A stretch of 64,000 nt of DNA, from NCBI RefSeq assembly GCF_001704415.2, contig NC_030820.1, positions 2,406,501-2,470,500 of the forward strand, given 5' to 3'. The number at the start of each line of letters is the position of its first letter. Position 1 is the first letter of the stretch. Both the position numbers and the translations under genes were made by a program. The notes under the pieces were generated by a model. It was not told the origin of the DNA, did not search any database, and worked only from the letters and a program-made list of their open reading frames with translations. The DNA comes from Capra hircus. Lineage: Eukaryota; Chordata; Mammalia; Artiodactyla; Bovidae. This document shows, piece by piece, positions 1 through 10,232 of this stretch.

Positions 1-761
1 TAAAATTTACCAGAGAAAAGAATGCTTTTAAAGAAGAAAAGCAAGCTATACTGCCATCCAAAATATTTCTGGAAAATAAACAAATTAGTCCAACATGTGT
101 CTTACTGCTTATTTGGTAGCCACAAGGCTGTTTGGTAACAACTTGGTATGAGCAATGTTTAATTTCCAAATCTATAACACTTGCTTGCAAGATGACTGTA
201 AATTAGTAAAGCAAGATAGTGAAACAACTACTCTAAGCAATATATAAACTATTGCAATTGGATCCATCCAAATCTTTTATGTGAATGTATAAAATATGAC
301 ACATGATAATTTTTAAATTTTATAACCTGTTATTTTTGAAGGATCCAATAAACTATGATTACTATCTCCCCAGAAAGGAAAATAGAATATTCAATGAACA
401 TTATTGATGCCACTTTTTTTTTTTTTAACAAGAAAGATGAGTGGAGTGGCTTCCATTTTAGCTTTGCTGGAAAACATGGTAGGGAAGGAGAGGTAGAGGC
501 AGAAAAGGATTTTTCTGAAATCTCACTTTTCATTTCAAAAGCAACAAATAAATGAAAGTTTAGGACACTACTGAAAGGGCATATCAGTATAACCACAGAC
601 ATATAAATACATATGTATGTATTAAACACAATCTTTTCTTTGATATAAAATCATCCTGACGGTGATGATTCATTTCTCAGGGGGCAGAAGAAACTACCCA
701 TCAACTCTCATAAGTTTGCACAGTTTTGTATATTGAGTGAGATTCAAAATGTTTACAATAA
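1..761. other. AT-rich unique-looking DNA, no gene seen
   Basis: No coding frame with a recognisable protein and no repeat that I can name. A 13-base T run lies near 413-425. The short open frames here are of the length expected by chance in AT-rich DNA. Confidence 0.6.
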
Positions 762-1066
762 TCTCCTAGTATCTGCAAGAGATTCATTCTAGGATTCCTT
801 GCAAATACCAAAATCCACAGATGTTCAAGTCCTGTATGACAAAGTATTTGTGTACAACCTATGCACATCCTCCCATATATTTTATGTCATCTTTAGATTA
901 CTTACAATACTAATACACTATAAATGTTATGTAAATAGTCACTGGTATACAATGAATTCAAGTTTTGTGTTTTGGAACTGTGTAGAATTTTTTTTTAGTG
1001 TATTTTTGATCTGTGGTTGGTTGAATTTACAGATGCAGAACCCATGGAAATGGAGAGCCAACTATA
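762..1066 (+). mobile_element. MER2-like DNA transposon (Tc/mariner, Tigger group), non-autonomous
   Basis: The left end reads as a decayed terminal repeat (CTAGTATCTGCAAGAG, then ACCAAAATCCACAGATG). The right end is its imperfect complement (GGTTGGTTGAATTTACAG, then GAGAGCCAACTA). The inner part, with ACCTATGCACATCCTCCC, is also typical of MER2. The family is a non-autonomous relative of Tigger elements and needs a transposase in trans; no transposase is encoded. Divergence is high, as expected for an insertion older than ruminants. Ends are approximate. Confidence 0.75.
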
Positions 1067-1814
1067 TATATTATATAATTTTTACCATTTATTTGCTACA
1101 TTTGTATTTACTTCAGGTGTTGAATTTTACGTATTAAGTGCATATCTGATATTCTAACAATAAAATAGTGGTTTTATTTTTTATAAGTACCTACTTTTAT
1201 TTACCAGTACTTATAAAAATAGAGACTATTTATATTTGTTTATCTATTTACAATAAAATAGTGGGTCCAAATGTTTGGCTAGTGTCAGGGATTCTTGACA
1301 CTTTACCACTGAAGAGTATCTAAAGACAGAGGAAAACAGACCTTCCTAAAGGAATTGAGAGCCATGCTGTTAGGGGCACAACATGGAATTCTGTACATGT
1401 ACGTATGTATCTATGTGTGGGGTGGAGGGAAAGGCACCTTCTCTTTTATCTCAAAGGAAAAATCTTATCTTTCACTTTGTAATATGAAGCTGCGTTAATA
1501 TGCAGCTCAGGCTTGCCTCCTCACTTGAATTCTCCCCTCCGACAACTCTAAAGTTCTTTGGCATCCCCTGGTTTCTACACTCCAGCCTCAGCTCAGTGCT
1601 CCATACATGCTGGAAGGAGTAGAAAAGTGCCAGGGCTGAGGGGCTCAGGCTCTTAGAGACCAGTGACGCCTACCTCTGATCCCTAGCTTCAGTCTGAATG
1701 TTTGGGAGGATGGGCTGCACCCAGGCTGTGGCATGTAGCCTTAGACGCCAGTGTATCTAGCCATACTTATGCTTCTAAAATGTTTTGATCACTGCAATCC
1801 CTCCCTTCACGATA
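1067..1814. other. Unique-looking DNA, no gene seen
   Basis: AT-rich up to about 1270, then more balanced composition (1480-1760). No splice-framed or conserved coding pattern is visible and no repeat family is recognised. Confidence 0.55.
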
Positions 1815-1940
1815 TTCTGCTGCTAAGTCACTTCAGTCGTGTCCAACTCTGTGTGACCTCACAGATGGCAGTCCACCAGGCTCCGCCATCCCTGGGATTC
1901 TCCAGGCAAGAACTCTGGAGTGGGTTGCCATTTCACTGGC
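1815..1940 (-). mobile_element. Bov-tA SINE, 5'-truncated
   Basis: On the minus strand this reads as the 3' (BovB-derived) body of a ruminant Bov-tA SINE. Diagnostic words on the plus strand are CTGCTGCTAAGTCACTTCAG, CACCAGGCTCCGCCATCC and CTGGAGTGGGTTGCCATTTC. The tRNA-like head with the pol III boxes is missing, so it cannot be transcribed from its own promoter. Bov-tA is mobilised in trans by BovB. Confidence 0.88.
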
Positions 1941-2069
1941 ACCCATTTGTTCTAGCAAAAAATGTTTAAACTCTTTGAAACACTGAACACTAGCCAATTT
2001 CTTATCTGTGAGTTCTTTACCGAATCCTGAAAGGCCAGGGTTTGGATGGGCAAAATAAAAAATTTCTCT

Positions 2070-2330
2070 TGCACTTCCCTGGTGGTGCAGTGGTTAAGAA
2101 TCTGCCTGCCAACACAGGAGATATGGGTTCAATCCCTGGTCCAGAAACTAAGATCCCACATGCTGTAAGGCAACTAAGCCCATGTGCCACAGCTACTGAG
2201 CCCATGCACCTTAGAGTCCGTGCTCCACCAGGAGAGAAACCACTGCAATGAGAAGCCTGCGCATCACAACCAGAGAAAGCCGGTATGCAGTAATGATGAC
2301 CCAGCACGGCCAAAAATAAATAAAAACATT
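2070..2330 (+). mobile_element. tRNA-derived SINE of the CHR-2 (cetartiodactyl) type
   Basis: The head reads CTTCCCTGGTGGTGCAGTGG, followed by a tRNA-like segment, then the CHR body with repeated AACTAAGCCC/ACTGAGCCC words and an A-rich AAATAAATAAAAA end. The pol III B box GGTTCAATCCC is intact at 2126-2136, and an A-box-like GGTGCAGTGG precedes it at about 2083. It is a near-complete, moderately diverged copy. No clear target duplication was found. Confidence 0.85.
2126..2136 (+). promoter_or_regulatory. Pol III B box of the CHR-type SINE
   Basis: GGTTCAATCCC matches the internal B-box consensus of tRNA genes (GGTTCGANTCC) except for C-to-A at the usual CG. It is the binding site for TFIIIC in an active copy. 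Whether this copy is transcribed cannot be told from sequence. Confidence 0.6.
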
Positions 2331-2995
2331 ATCGTTATTAACCATCAATAGAAACTGACTTTTCCTTAAATGATGCATGGAACAACAGACCATAAAAATA
2401 GTAGTCACTTGTGATGCTTTCACTCAGATACTTTCATATTTAATATCATAAGCTTTTTCACTGTTCTAGTCACTGCAGTTCAATAAAATTGAAGTTATTC
2501 TGAGATGGGTTTGCAGGATTCACCAGACTGCCATCCATAGCGCAAATCAAGGTTAAAACCCTGTTCTGGCCTCAGTGTCTACTGACTCCCTCTACCCACT
2601 TCATGATTCTCCTATACCTAGGAGATGTCCTTCCCGAAACATCCTGGGATCTTTCATGACCTCATGTCTTGATCTCATATCTCTTTTCAGGGGATCTTCA
2701 TCACTGTTGGAAAACGTGCCCTTTACAAATGTTCTTGGAAGAAAAGCTTGATGAGGTTTTTCCTGATGTTACCAGGCAGAATTTGAATATATCTCCTTTG
2801 TGCTTTGGAAACTGGTGGTATATTCTTCATCTTCAGTCTTTAGCACATTCTATTTTGAGTCTGTCTGCACCACAACATGTATGTCTCCAGAGGATAAAGA
2901 CCATTTTTTTTTTCATCTCCTGACTTCTGGTACAATAATTTTCACATTGCAGACACTTAAAAAATGCTTATGGAATAAAGGAAAGGTTATTTTCC
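2331..2995. other. Unique-looking DNA, no gene seen
   Basis: No repeat or coding region recognised. The open frame at 2669-2923 has no family features and no neighbours to support it. Confidence 0.55.
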
Positions 2996-3113
2996 TGGAC
3001 ATGGCAACCCACCCCAGTATTCCTGCCTGGAGAATCCCATGGAGAGAAGCCTGGTGGGCTACAGTCCAGAGGGGTGCAAAGAGTTGGACATGACTGGAGC
3101 AACTTAGCGTGCA
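2996..3113 (+). mobile_element. Bov-tA SINE fragment
   Basis: Plus-strand body of Bov-tA: GGCAACCCACCCCAGTATTC, CCTGCCTGGAGAATCCCATG, then a diverged AAGAGTTGGACATGACTGG end. The tRNA-like head is missing. Confidence 0.82.
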
Positions 3114-3627
3114 ATTGATTGAAAATATTCTCAACAGCCAGGACACAATAGCAGAGTGAAGTGGCAGGAACCACTTGCTTTCAGTGACAATGTCTAACTA
3201 TAGGATGGTGCTCTCATTTCCAAACAGAGTTTCCCTTAAAATCAAATTACTGATTGATCACAAGTAAAATCCTGAATCAACACAGCAAAACTTTATGTGA
3301 TAAGCAAGGCTAGAGGACCAGGCAAAATGTGATAAGCAAAACCTGTTTCAGGAATCCTGACATTCCCCCTCAAGAGCCTTGCCCTCCTCTCACGAAAGCC
3401 CTGTGTGCATCTCCCAGGTAGGCCCTGAGGGCTCTTTTGACATCCTAGCAGCTCTAGGGATACTTCCTGCAGCATGTAATCCAGGCTTGCCCTTCTAGTT
3501 CACACTTGTCTCCAGTCTGTCTTTTGAAAATCCTGCCTGTGCGATCTCTTCAGGCAGCCCCGTCCTGAGGGAGCTGATGATGGCTTTAAAACAAGCTTCA
3601 TTCACTGATTTGACAATAGCTACTGGA
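3114..3627. other. Unique-looking DNA, no gene seen
   Basis: No repeat family or coding pattern recognised in this stretch. Confidence 0.5.
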
Positions 3628-3722
3628 TATTCACTGCACACTTCTTAGGTGCCAGGTACCATGATCTAGGATGCAGAAATAAAAGCAGAGTCTGTGCCCT
3701 CCAAGAGTTTCATATTAGGTGG
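3628..3722 (+). repeat. Possible L2 3'-end trace
   Basis: Words such as TAGGTGCCAGGTACCATGAT and GTCTGTGCCCTCCAAGAG follow the order seen in the 3' end of the ancient L2 LINE (growth of the phrase 'tgtgccaggcactg ... ccctgccctca'). The match is short and diverged, so the assignment is tentative. Confidence 0.4.
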
Positions 3723-3810
3723 CATTGGGCAGCTGTAACTTACTTGGTTAAAGCTATGTTAGGGAGCACAGCCAGGAGCACTGATTTTGTTTGGATCTTG
3801 GAAGCAAACC

Positions 3811-4111
3811 AGTCCATCCTAAAGGAAATCAACCCTGAATATTCATTGGAAGGACTGATGCTGAAGCTGAAGTTCCAATACTTTGCCCACCTGATGGGAA
3901 GAGCCAACTCCATGGAAAAGAGCTTTCCATGATAGAAGACAGAAGGCAGGTAGAGAAGGGGATAACAGAAGACAAGATGGTTGGATGGCATCACTGACTC
4001 AACTGACATGAGTTTGAGCAAACTCCGGGACTTGATGGACAGGGAGGCCTGGCGTGCTGCAGTCCATGGGGTCACAGAGTCAGACATGACTGAGCGACTG
4101 AACAACAGCAA
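3811..4111 (+). mobile_element. BovB (RTE) 3' end with target-site duplication
   Basis: Starts at AGTCCATCCTAAAGGAAATC and runs to the BovB tail GACTGAACAACAGCAA. It covers only the last 300 bp, the C-terminal coding end plus tail. A 14-bp direct repeat, CTTGGAAGCARACC, flanks it at 3797-3810 and 4112-4125 with one mismatch, so both ends are well fixed. This is a typical severely 5'-truncated retrotransposition product. Confidence 0.9.
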
Positions 4112-4125
4112 CTTGGAAGCAGACC

Positions 4126-4699
4126 CATGCACAAGAGTTTCAGTATGAGCCTTTCATTTGGGAGGCAATCTCAGGAGGTATGGAGAGAGTAAGAGGAAGT
4201 GAGACAGGAAGGAAAAAGCATCCAAAACAGGGTAGGTTTTCAGGCAGGTTATGCTAATTGGGATTCAATCCTGATAAAGACCTCTGGGTGATGCAGAATG
4301 TACTCCAGAATTGTCCTACCTATGAGGCCGCAATATATTCAGCCATTCCCATTGTCCAGTGGGTAGAAACTCTACCTGGCCTGTTAACTCTGGAATTTCT
4401 AGCTTGAAATATATGTGCCTGAGTAAGTTTCTACGAGGAGTAGAAAATCTTTAGGAGGGCATTCCAATTGCAGAAAGAAGTTGTAGGCATATGGGAAAAT
4501 GTTGAATGCTAAGGGACACGAACAAGGTCTGCTCCAGACCAGAGTCGGGGTGCTCCCAAGGAAGGTTTTCGAGGGGACAGAATACCTGAGAGTGCTTTGA
4601 ATCAGAAGGACTTCTGACCTAGCGTGTGATCACATCAGTAAACATTTCGTGTCCACTTCCAAAGGATGTGTGCTCCTCAATTGCTAAGTGCTATGTTTT
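4126..4699. other. Unique-looking DNA, no gene seen
   Basis: No repeat family or coding pattern recognised. Confidence 0.5.
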
Positions 4700-4826
4700 A
4701 TATGTTGATTAGTTCAAGTTTACAGCTTATTTTGTTCAAATCTATAACTTATTATTTTTGATCAAGAGTTACTAAGATTTGTGGATTTGTCTGTCTCTGT
4801 TTTTAGTTTTACCAGTTTTGCTTATA

Positions 4827-5018
4827 CAAAGCTGACCTTGAACAACACAGGTTTGAACTCTGTGAGTCCACTTCTATGCAGATAATTTTCAATAGTTAAA
4901 TACTACAGTACTACCTGGTCTGTGGTTAGGTGAATCTGCAGATGTGGAGGAACCATGACATGGACAGTTGACTACAGGTTATATGTCAATTCATCCCCAA
5001 GTCGTTCAGGGGTCAATT
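4827..5018. mobile_element. Tigger-type DNA transposon (Tigger2-like MITE)
   Basis: The left end CAAAGCTGACCTTGAACAAC and the right end GTTCAGGGGTCAATTG are imperfect inverted repeats, and TA precedes the left end, as expected for Tc/mariner insertion. Only about 190 bp lie between the ends and no transposase is encoded, so it is an internally deleted copy. It interrupts the ancient minus-strand L1, so it is younger than that L1. Confidence 0.75.
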
Positions 5019-5026
5019 GTGTGTGC

Positions 5027-5070
<44 letters not shown>

Positions 5071-5092
5071 GACAAACAGACAGATAGAGAAC
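5019..5092. repeat. (TG)n(GA)n compound microsatellite
   Basis: A TG run (about 5019-5046) passes directly into a GA run (5047-5070), then degenerate CAGA/GATA units. It starts exactly at the right end of the Tigger element. Confidence 0.95.
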
Positions 5093-5408
5093 AAGAGAGT
5101 GGAAGACTATTATCTCACACACAAACATTAAGAATTGTTATATCTTTCTGGTGGACTCACCCTCTACTTTTACAAAGTATGATATGTTTTTCTCTCTAAA
5201 AATGCTTCTAGTCTTAAAATCCACTTTAGTTTTTTATACACATATCTGCTTTTTATTTTTAATTTTGCATGATCTATCTTACTTGCATTATTCCTTCAAT
5301 GCTTGTATACCATTATATGTAAGGCATGTCTCTTATAAGCAGCATATGATTGTAATTTCTTTTTTATTTAATACAACCTTAAAGATTTTTTTATCTCAGT
5401 TTAATTAA

Positions 5409-6410
5409 TTTTTTAACTTTACAACATTGTATTGGTTTTGCCATACATTAACATGAATCCACCATGGGTGTACATATGTTCCCCATCCTGAACCCCTCTC
5501 CCACCTTCCTCCATCCCATTCCTCTGGGTCATCCCAGTGCACCAGCTCCAAGTACCCTGTATCATGCATCAAACCTGGACTGGCAATTCATTTCATATGT
5601 GATAACTTACATGTTTCAATGCCATTCTCCCAGTCATCCCATGCTCGCCTCTCCCACAGAGTCCAAAACACTGTTCTATACATCTTTGTCTCTTTTGCTG
5701 TCTCGCATACAGGGTTATCGTTACCATCTTTCTAAATTCTATATATATGCATTAGTATACTATATTGGTGTTTTTCTTTCTGGCTTACTTCACTCTGTAT
5801 AATAGGCTCCAGTTTCATCCACCTCATTAGAACTGATTCAAATGTGTTCTTTTTAATGGCTGCGTAATACTCCGTTGTGTATATGTACCACAGCTTTCTT
5901 ATCCATTCATCTGCTGATGGACATTCTAGGTTGCTTCCATATCCTGGCTATTATAAACAGTGCTGCAATGAACATTGGGGTACATGTGTCTCTTTCAATT
6001 CTGGTTTCCTCGGTGTATATGCCCAGCAGTGGGATTGCTGGGTCATATGGCAGTACTATTTGCAGTTTTTAAAGGAATCTCCACACTGTTCTCCATAGTG
6101 GCTGTATTAGTTTGCATTCCCACCAACAGTGTAAGAGGGTTCCCTTTTCTCCACACCCTCTCCAGCATGTATTGCTCGTAGACTTTTGGATAGCAGCCAT
6201 TCTGACTGGCATGAAATGGTACCTTATTGTGGTTTTGATTTGCATTTCTCTGATAATGAGTGATGTTGAGTATCTTTTCATATGTTTGTTAGCCATCTGT
6301 ATGTCTTCTTTGGAAAAATGTCTGTTTACTTCTTTGGCCCATTTTTGATTGGGTCATTTATTTTTCTGGAATTGAGCTGCAAGAGTTGCTTGTATATTTT
6401 TGAGATTAAT
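5409..6410 (-). mobile_element. Ruminant L1 3' end, 5'-truncated
   Basis: Minus-strand L1: the plus strand begins with the T-rich 3' end (TTTTTTAACTTTACAACATT) and continues through the 3' UTR (about 5430-5740) into the C-terminal part of ORF2, which reads upward to about 6410. Minus-strand peptides such as ANKHMKRYSTSLIIREMQIK (6230-6296) are the conserved L1 ORF2 C-terminus. Stops and frameshifts break the frame. The truncation point lies inside ORF2. Flanking AT-rich ends may hold a short ambiguous target duplication. Confidence 0.9.
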
Positions 6411-6775
6411 AATTGAAGTGTTTAGTCCTCTTACATTTAATATAACATAGTCGGGTTTAAATCAATGATCTTACTTTAAAAAAAATTTCCCTCACTTGTC
6501 CTATATTCCTTTTTCTCTTCTTTAGGAGCTTCTTTTGGATTAATCAAGTATTCATCATTCATTCTCCCATCTGCCATTAGCTGATTAATCATATATTGTT
6601 TTCTCTTCAGTAATTCTGTACAAATTAAAAAATCCTTTGAGACATTATGATTATTTTATATAGTCCATGTTCACGTATGTTTACTCTTTATCTTGTTCAT
6701 CCTTCTTTTCTGCATGTCTGTTTCTCTCTTAGGTCATTTTCACTCCACAAAGATTCTCATTTTAGTGTAGGTCTA

Positions 6776-7508
6776 CTTGATGAAAGTGAAAGTGGAGAGT
6801 GAAAAAGTTGGCTTAAAGCTCAACATTCAGAAAACGAAGATCATGGCATCTGGTCCCTTCACTTCATGGGAAATAGATGGGGAAACAGTGGAAACAGTGT
6901 CAGACTTTATTTTTTGGGGCTCCAAAATCACTGCAGATGGTGACTGCAGCCATGAAATTGAAAGACGCTTACTCCTTGGAAGAAAAGTTATGACCAACCT
7001 AGATAGCATATTCAAAAGCAGAGACATTACTTTGCCAACAAAGGTCCATCTAGTCAAGGCTATGGTTTTTCCAGTGGTCATGTATGGGTGTGAGAGTTGG
7101 ACTGTGAAGAAAGTTGAGTGCAGAAGAATCGATGCTTTTGAACTGTGGTGTTGGAGAAGACTCTTGAGAGTCCCTTGGACTGCAAGGAGATCCAACCAGT
7201 CCATTCTGAAGGAGATCAGCTCTGGGATTTCTTTGGAGGGAGTGATGCTGAAGCTGAAACTCCAGTACTTTGGCCACCTCATGCAAAGAGTTGACTCATT
7301 GGAAAAGACTCTGATGCTGGGAGAGATTGGGGGCAGGAGGAGAAGGGGACAACAGAGGATGAGATGGCTGTATGGCATCACTGCCTCGATGGACATGAGT
7401 CTTGGTGAACTCTGGGAGTTGGTGATAGACAGGGAGGCCTGGTGTGCTGAGATTCATGGGGTTGCGAATAGTCAGATATGACTGAGTGACTGAACTGAAC
7501 TGAACTGG
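6776..7508 (+). mobile_element. BovB (RTE) 3' third with intact C-terminal frame
   Basis: A 5'-truncated BovB inserted in the ancient L1. It starts just after the catalytic YADD region of the reverse transcriptase and ends in the repeated ACTGA tail (7488-7507). The coding part stays open to its natural end (next entry). The L1 sequence interrupted at AGTGTAGGTCTACT resumes only after the neighbouring SINE. Confidence 0.92.
6777..7481 (+). pseudogene. BovB ORF2 C-terminal fragment (234 codons, uninterrupted)
   Basis: The frame encodes the part of the BovB polyprotein downstream of the catalytic aspartates: thumb/connection (KIMASGPFTSWEIDGETVE near residues 22-40), the FPVVMYGCESW block (about 97-107) and the basic RRRRGQQRMRWL tract (about 189-200). 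The full BovB protein is about 1000 residues with endonuclease and reverse transcriptase, so this is its last quarter. The endonuclease and the YADD active site are absent, so the product could not act alone. The ATG used is internal and not a natural start. Confidence 0.88.
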
Positions 7509-7527
7509 TAAAAAAAAATTTTTTTTC

Positions 7528-7864
7528 TAGAGCTCCCAGGTAGCTCAGTGGTAAAGAGCCTGTCTGTCAGTGTGGGAGACATGAGTTGGATCTCTGGTCT
7601 GTGAGGATCATGTATGCCTGGAAGCAGATGGGCCCACACAACACAACTGCTGGGCTTGTGCTCAGAGCCCGAGAGCCGCATGTGCTGCATGTGCTGAGGT
7701 CCCTGCGTCCCAGAGCCTGGGCTCCATGATGGCAGACGCCCCCACAGTAAGCTCGCACACCACAGCAAGACTGCACACCACCACGAGGAGAGGCCCTGCT
7801 CAGTGCCACGAGAGAAAAACGCCCACCCAGCAGCAAGGACCAGCAAAGCAAAATGTAACAAATT
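7528..7864 (+). mobile_element. tRNA-derived CHR-type SINE
   Basis: The head GTAGCTCAGTGGTAAAGAGC keeps an A box and looks strongly like a tRNA. The body is C-rich, with CAGAGCCTGGGCTCCATGAT-like words and CAGCAAGACTGCACACCACC, and differs from the 2070 copy. A 16-bp A/T direct repeat, AAAAAAATTTTYTTTC, lies at 7512-7527 and 7865-7880. Low complexity weakens it, but it fits a LINE-mediated duplication. The B box (GAGTTGGATCTC) is degraded. Confidence 0.75.
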
Positions 7865-8119
7865 AAAAAAATTTTCTTTCAGTTTTACTATTCTGTAAAC
7901 ATAGTTATTTTGCCTTAATATTTGAAGGTTTCTTCTTCAAAGAGATAATCTTAAGTTTCATTTCAGAACTATTATAAAGATCTCATTCTATTGTTTATTA
8001 TTTTTTACCATTTCTGTCAAAACTTCAGTTAAAAGTATTACTGAGGTTCTTTGGAAAGTAATATGTCTTTTTCTTTGACTGCTAGGATGTCCCTATATTC
8101 TTTAGTTTTAAACAGTTTT

Positions 8120-8307
8120 CTAACATGTATACTATCATGTAAGAATTGAATCGCCAGTCTATGTCTGATGCAGGATACAGCATGCTTGGGACTGGTGCAT
8201 GGGGATGACCCAGAGGGATGTTATAGGGAGGAAGGTGGGAGAGGGGTTCATGTTTGGGAACGCATGTAAGAATTAAAGATTTTTAAATTAAAAAAAATAA
8301 AAAGAAA
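8120..8307 (+). mobile_element. Ruminant L1 3' UTR, extreme 5' truncation, with TSD
   Basis: Only the last 170 bp of an L1 3' UTR plus an A-rich tail. It carries the variant 3' UTR (ATGTAAGAATTGAATCGCC, CAGCATGCTTGGGACTGG) also seen at 29106 and 43370. Direct repeats TAAACAGTTTT at 8109-8119 and 8308-8318 bracket it. It splits the ancient L1 at a known point, since that L1 resumes directly after the second repeat. Confidence 0.85.
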
Positions 8308-8636
8308 TAAACAGTTTTATTATAATGTGATTCCATGTAGATTTTTTAAAAAATTATCTTGCTTGGGATTCTTACTCCTTCTTAAATCTGTGAATTTCCA
8401 TCTTTTCAAACAATTTTGACTATTATTTAAGCTACTACTTCTGTATTATTTCTTCTACCTTTCAGACTTCAATTATGTTAAACTTTCCAGGGGCTATTCT
8501 TTTATATATGCTTCAATTGTTTTCCTCTCTGCTTCAGTCTGGAAACGTTCTATTGACCTGTGTTCTAGTTCACTTGTTTTATCATGTATTTAATCTGCTT
8601 TATGTCTATTTATTGAATTGTTTATGAATGAAAGGT

Positions 8637-8687
8637 AATGGAGGAAGGGAAAGATATAACCAATTGAATGCAGAGTTCCAGAGAATC
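8637..8687 (+). mobile_element. BovB internal fragment
   Basis: GAAAGATATAACCAATTGAA followed by TGCAGAGTTCCAGAGAAT matches the linker region between endonuclease and reverse transcriptase of BovB (compare 18286-18320). It directly abuts the 3' tail of a BovB on the opposite strand. Confidence 0.75.
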
Positions 8688-9558
8688 AGTTCAGTTCAGT
8701 CACTCAGTCCTGTCCGACTCTTTGCGACCCCATGGACTGCAGCACACCAGGCCTTGCTGTCCATCACCAACTCCCAGAGATTATCCAAACTCATGTCCAT
8801 TGAGTCAGTGATGCCATCAAACCATCTCATCCTTTGTCGTCCCCTTCTCCTCCTGCCTTTAACATTTCCCAGCACCAGAGTCGTTTCAAATGAGTCAGTT
8901 CTTCACATTAGGTGGCCAGGGTACTGGAGTTTCAGCTTCAGCATCTGTCCTTCCAATCAATATTCAAGACTGATTTCCTTTATGATGGACTGGTTGGATC
9001 TCCTTGCTGTCCAGGGGACTATCAAGAGTCTTCTCCAATACCACAGTTTAAAAGCATTAATTCTCTCATGCTCATCTTTCTTTATAGTCCAACTCTCACA
9101 TCCATACATGACCACTGGGAAAACCATAGCCTTGACTAGATGGACCTTTATTGGCAAAGTAATGTCTCTGCTTTTAAATATGCTATCTAGGTTGGTCATA
9201 ACTTTCCTTCCAAGGAGCTAGCGTCTTTTAATTTCCTGGCTGCAGTCACCATCTGCAGTGATTTTGGAGCCCCCAAAAATAAAGTCAGCCACTGTTTCCA
9301 CTGTTTCCCCATCTATTTCCCATGAAGTGATGGGACCAAATGCTATGATCTTCGTTTTCTGAATGTTGAGCTGTAAGCCAACTTTTTCACTATCCTCTTT
9401 CACTTTCATCAAGAGGCTTTTTAGTTCCTCTTCACTTTCTGCCATAAGGGTGGTGTCATCTGCATATCTGAGGTTATTGATATTTCTCCCGGCAATCTTG
9501 ATTCCAGCTTGTGCTTCTTCTAGCCCAGTGCTTTTCATGATGTACTCTGCATATAAGT
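8688..9558 (-). mobile_element. BovB 3' part including the YADD motif
   Basis: Minus strand, with the TCAGTTCAGT tail at the left. It reads upward through the C-terminal region into the reverse transcriptase. The catalytic stretch NLRYADDTTLMAESEEELK is encoded near 9430-9470. Stops break the frame, for example between 8957 and 9218. The 5' end stops at GCATATAAG, inside the palm domain. Confidence 0.9.
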
Positions 9559-9676
9559 ATTTTATTGGTTTATGTCAAATATCAATATGAATCAGCCATA
9601 GGTATTCATAAATCCTTCCAACGAACACCCAGGACTGGTCTTGTTTAGGATAGACTGGTTGGATTTCCTTGCTAAT
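9559..9676 (-). mobile_element. Short L1 3' and BovB pieces
   Basis: 9559-9612 (TTTTATTGGTTTATGTCAAA, ATGAATCAGCCATAGG) resembles a minus-strand L1 3' UTR. 9617-9676 (GGACTGGTCTTG, GATAGACTGGTTGGATTTCC) is a minus-strand BovB scrap. Both are too short to place better. 9677-9778 is unassigned. Confidence 0.5.
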
Positions 9677-9778
9677 ATATTACTATGAGCATATAAGGAG
9701 GTTCAAGGCTTACTGGAAGTCAAATCTTCTGCCATCCAGTATCTAGTTGGTTGTAATTAGTTTTTCTCATATCCTAAG

Positions 9779-10232
9779 GTTATGGTTTTTCCAGTGGTCA
9801 TGTATGGATGTGAGAGTTGGACTATAAAGAAAGCTGAGCCCCAAAGAATTGATGCTTTTGAACTGTGGTGGTGGAGAAGATTCTTGAGAGTCCCTTGGAC
9901 TGCAAGGAGATCCAACCAATCCATTCTAAATGAGATCAGCCCTGGGTGTTCTTTGGAAGGAATGATGTTAAAGTTGAAACTCCAGTACTTTGGCCACCTC
10001 ATGTGAAGAGCTGACTCATTGGAAAAGACTCTGATGCTGGGAGGGATTAGGGGCAGGAGGAAAAGGGGACGACAGAGGATGAGATGGCTGGATGGCATCA
10101 CTGACTCGATGGATGAGAGTCTGAGTGAACTCTGGGAGTTGGTGATGGACAGGGAGGCCTGGCATGCTGCAATTCATGGTGTTGCAAAGAGTAGAACATG
10201 ACTGAGCAACAGAACTGAACTGAACTGAACTG
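9779..10232 (+). mobile_element. BovB 3' end, 5'-truncated
   Basis: Starts in the FPVVMYGCESW block and runs to a long ACTGAACTGA tail. A single stop at about 10004 (CTCATGTGA) separates two open stretches (9782-10006 and 10019-10201). The protein part is only the C-terminal 140 residues. Confidence 0.92.

Larger units (their letters stand above)
4700..8640 (-). mobile_element. Ancient L1 (L1M-type) split by later insertions
   Basis: Plus-strand pieces at about 4700-4826, 5110-5408, 6411-6775, 7881-8119 and 8308-8636 follow, in order, the minus strand of an old mammalian L1 3' region. Anchors include AATTGTTATATCTTTCTGG (5111), CATGTCTCTTATAAGCAGC (5324), GTTTAGTCCTCTTACATTTA (6420), AGTGTAGGTCTACT (6764), TAATATGTCTTTTTCTTTGA (8060) and TTCTAGTTCACTTGTTTT (8563). 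The order is unbroken across five insertions, so this is one element. No reading frame survives. I could not fix the subfamily; family knowledge says L1M copies predate ruminants. Confidence 0.72.

Noticed and set aside
5019..5092. Possible CRISPR-like or satellite array
   Set aside because: The units are dinucleotides without spacers, an ordinary microsatellite. No CRISPR array is expected or seen in this eukaryotic DNA.
6827..7396. 189-codon minus-strand open frame
   Set aside because: It is the antisense shadow of the BovB C-terminal frame. The same antisense peptide recurs over every BovB copy in the window.
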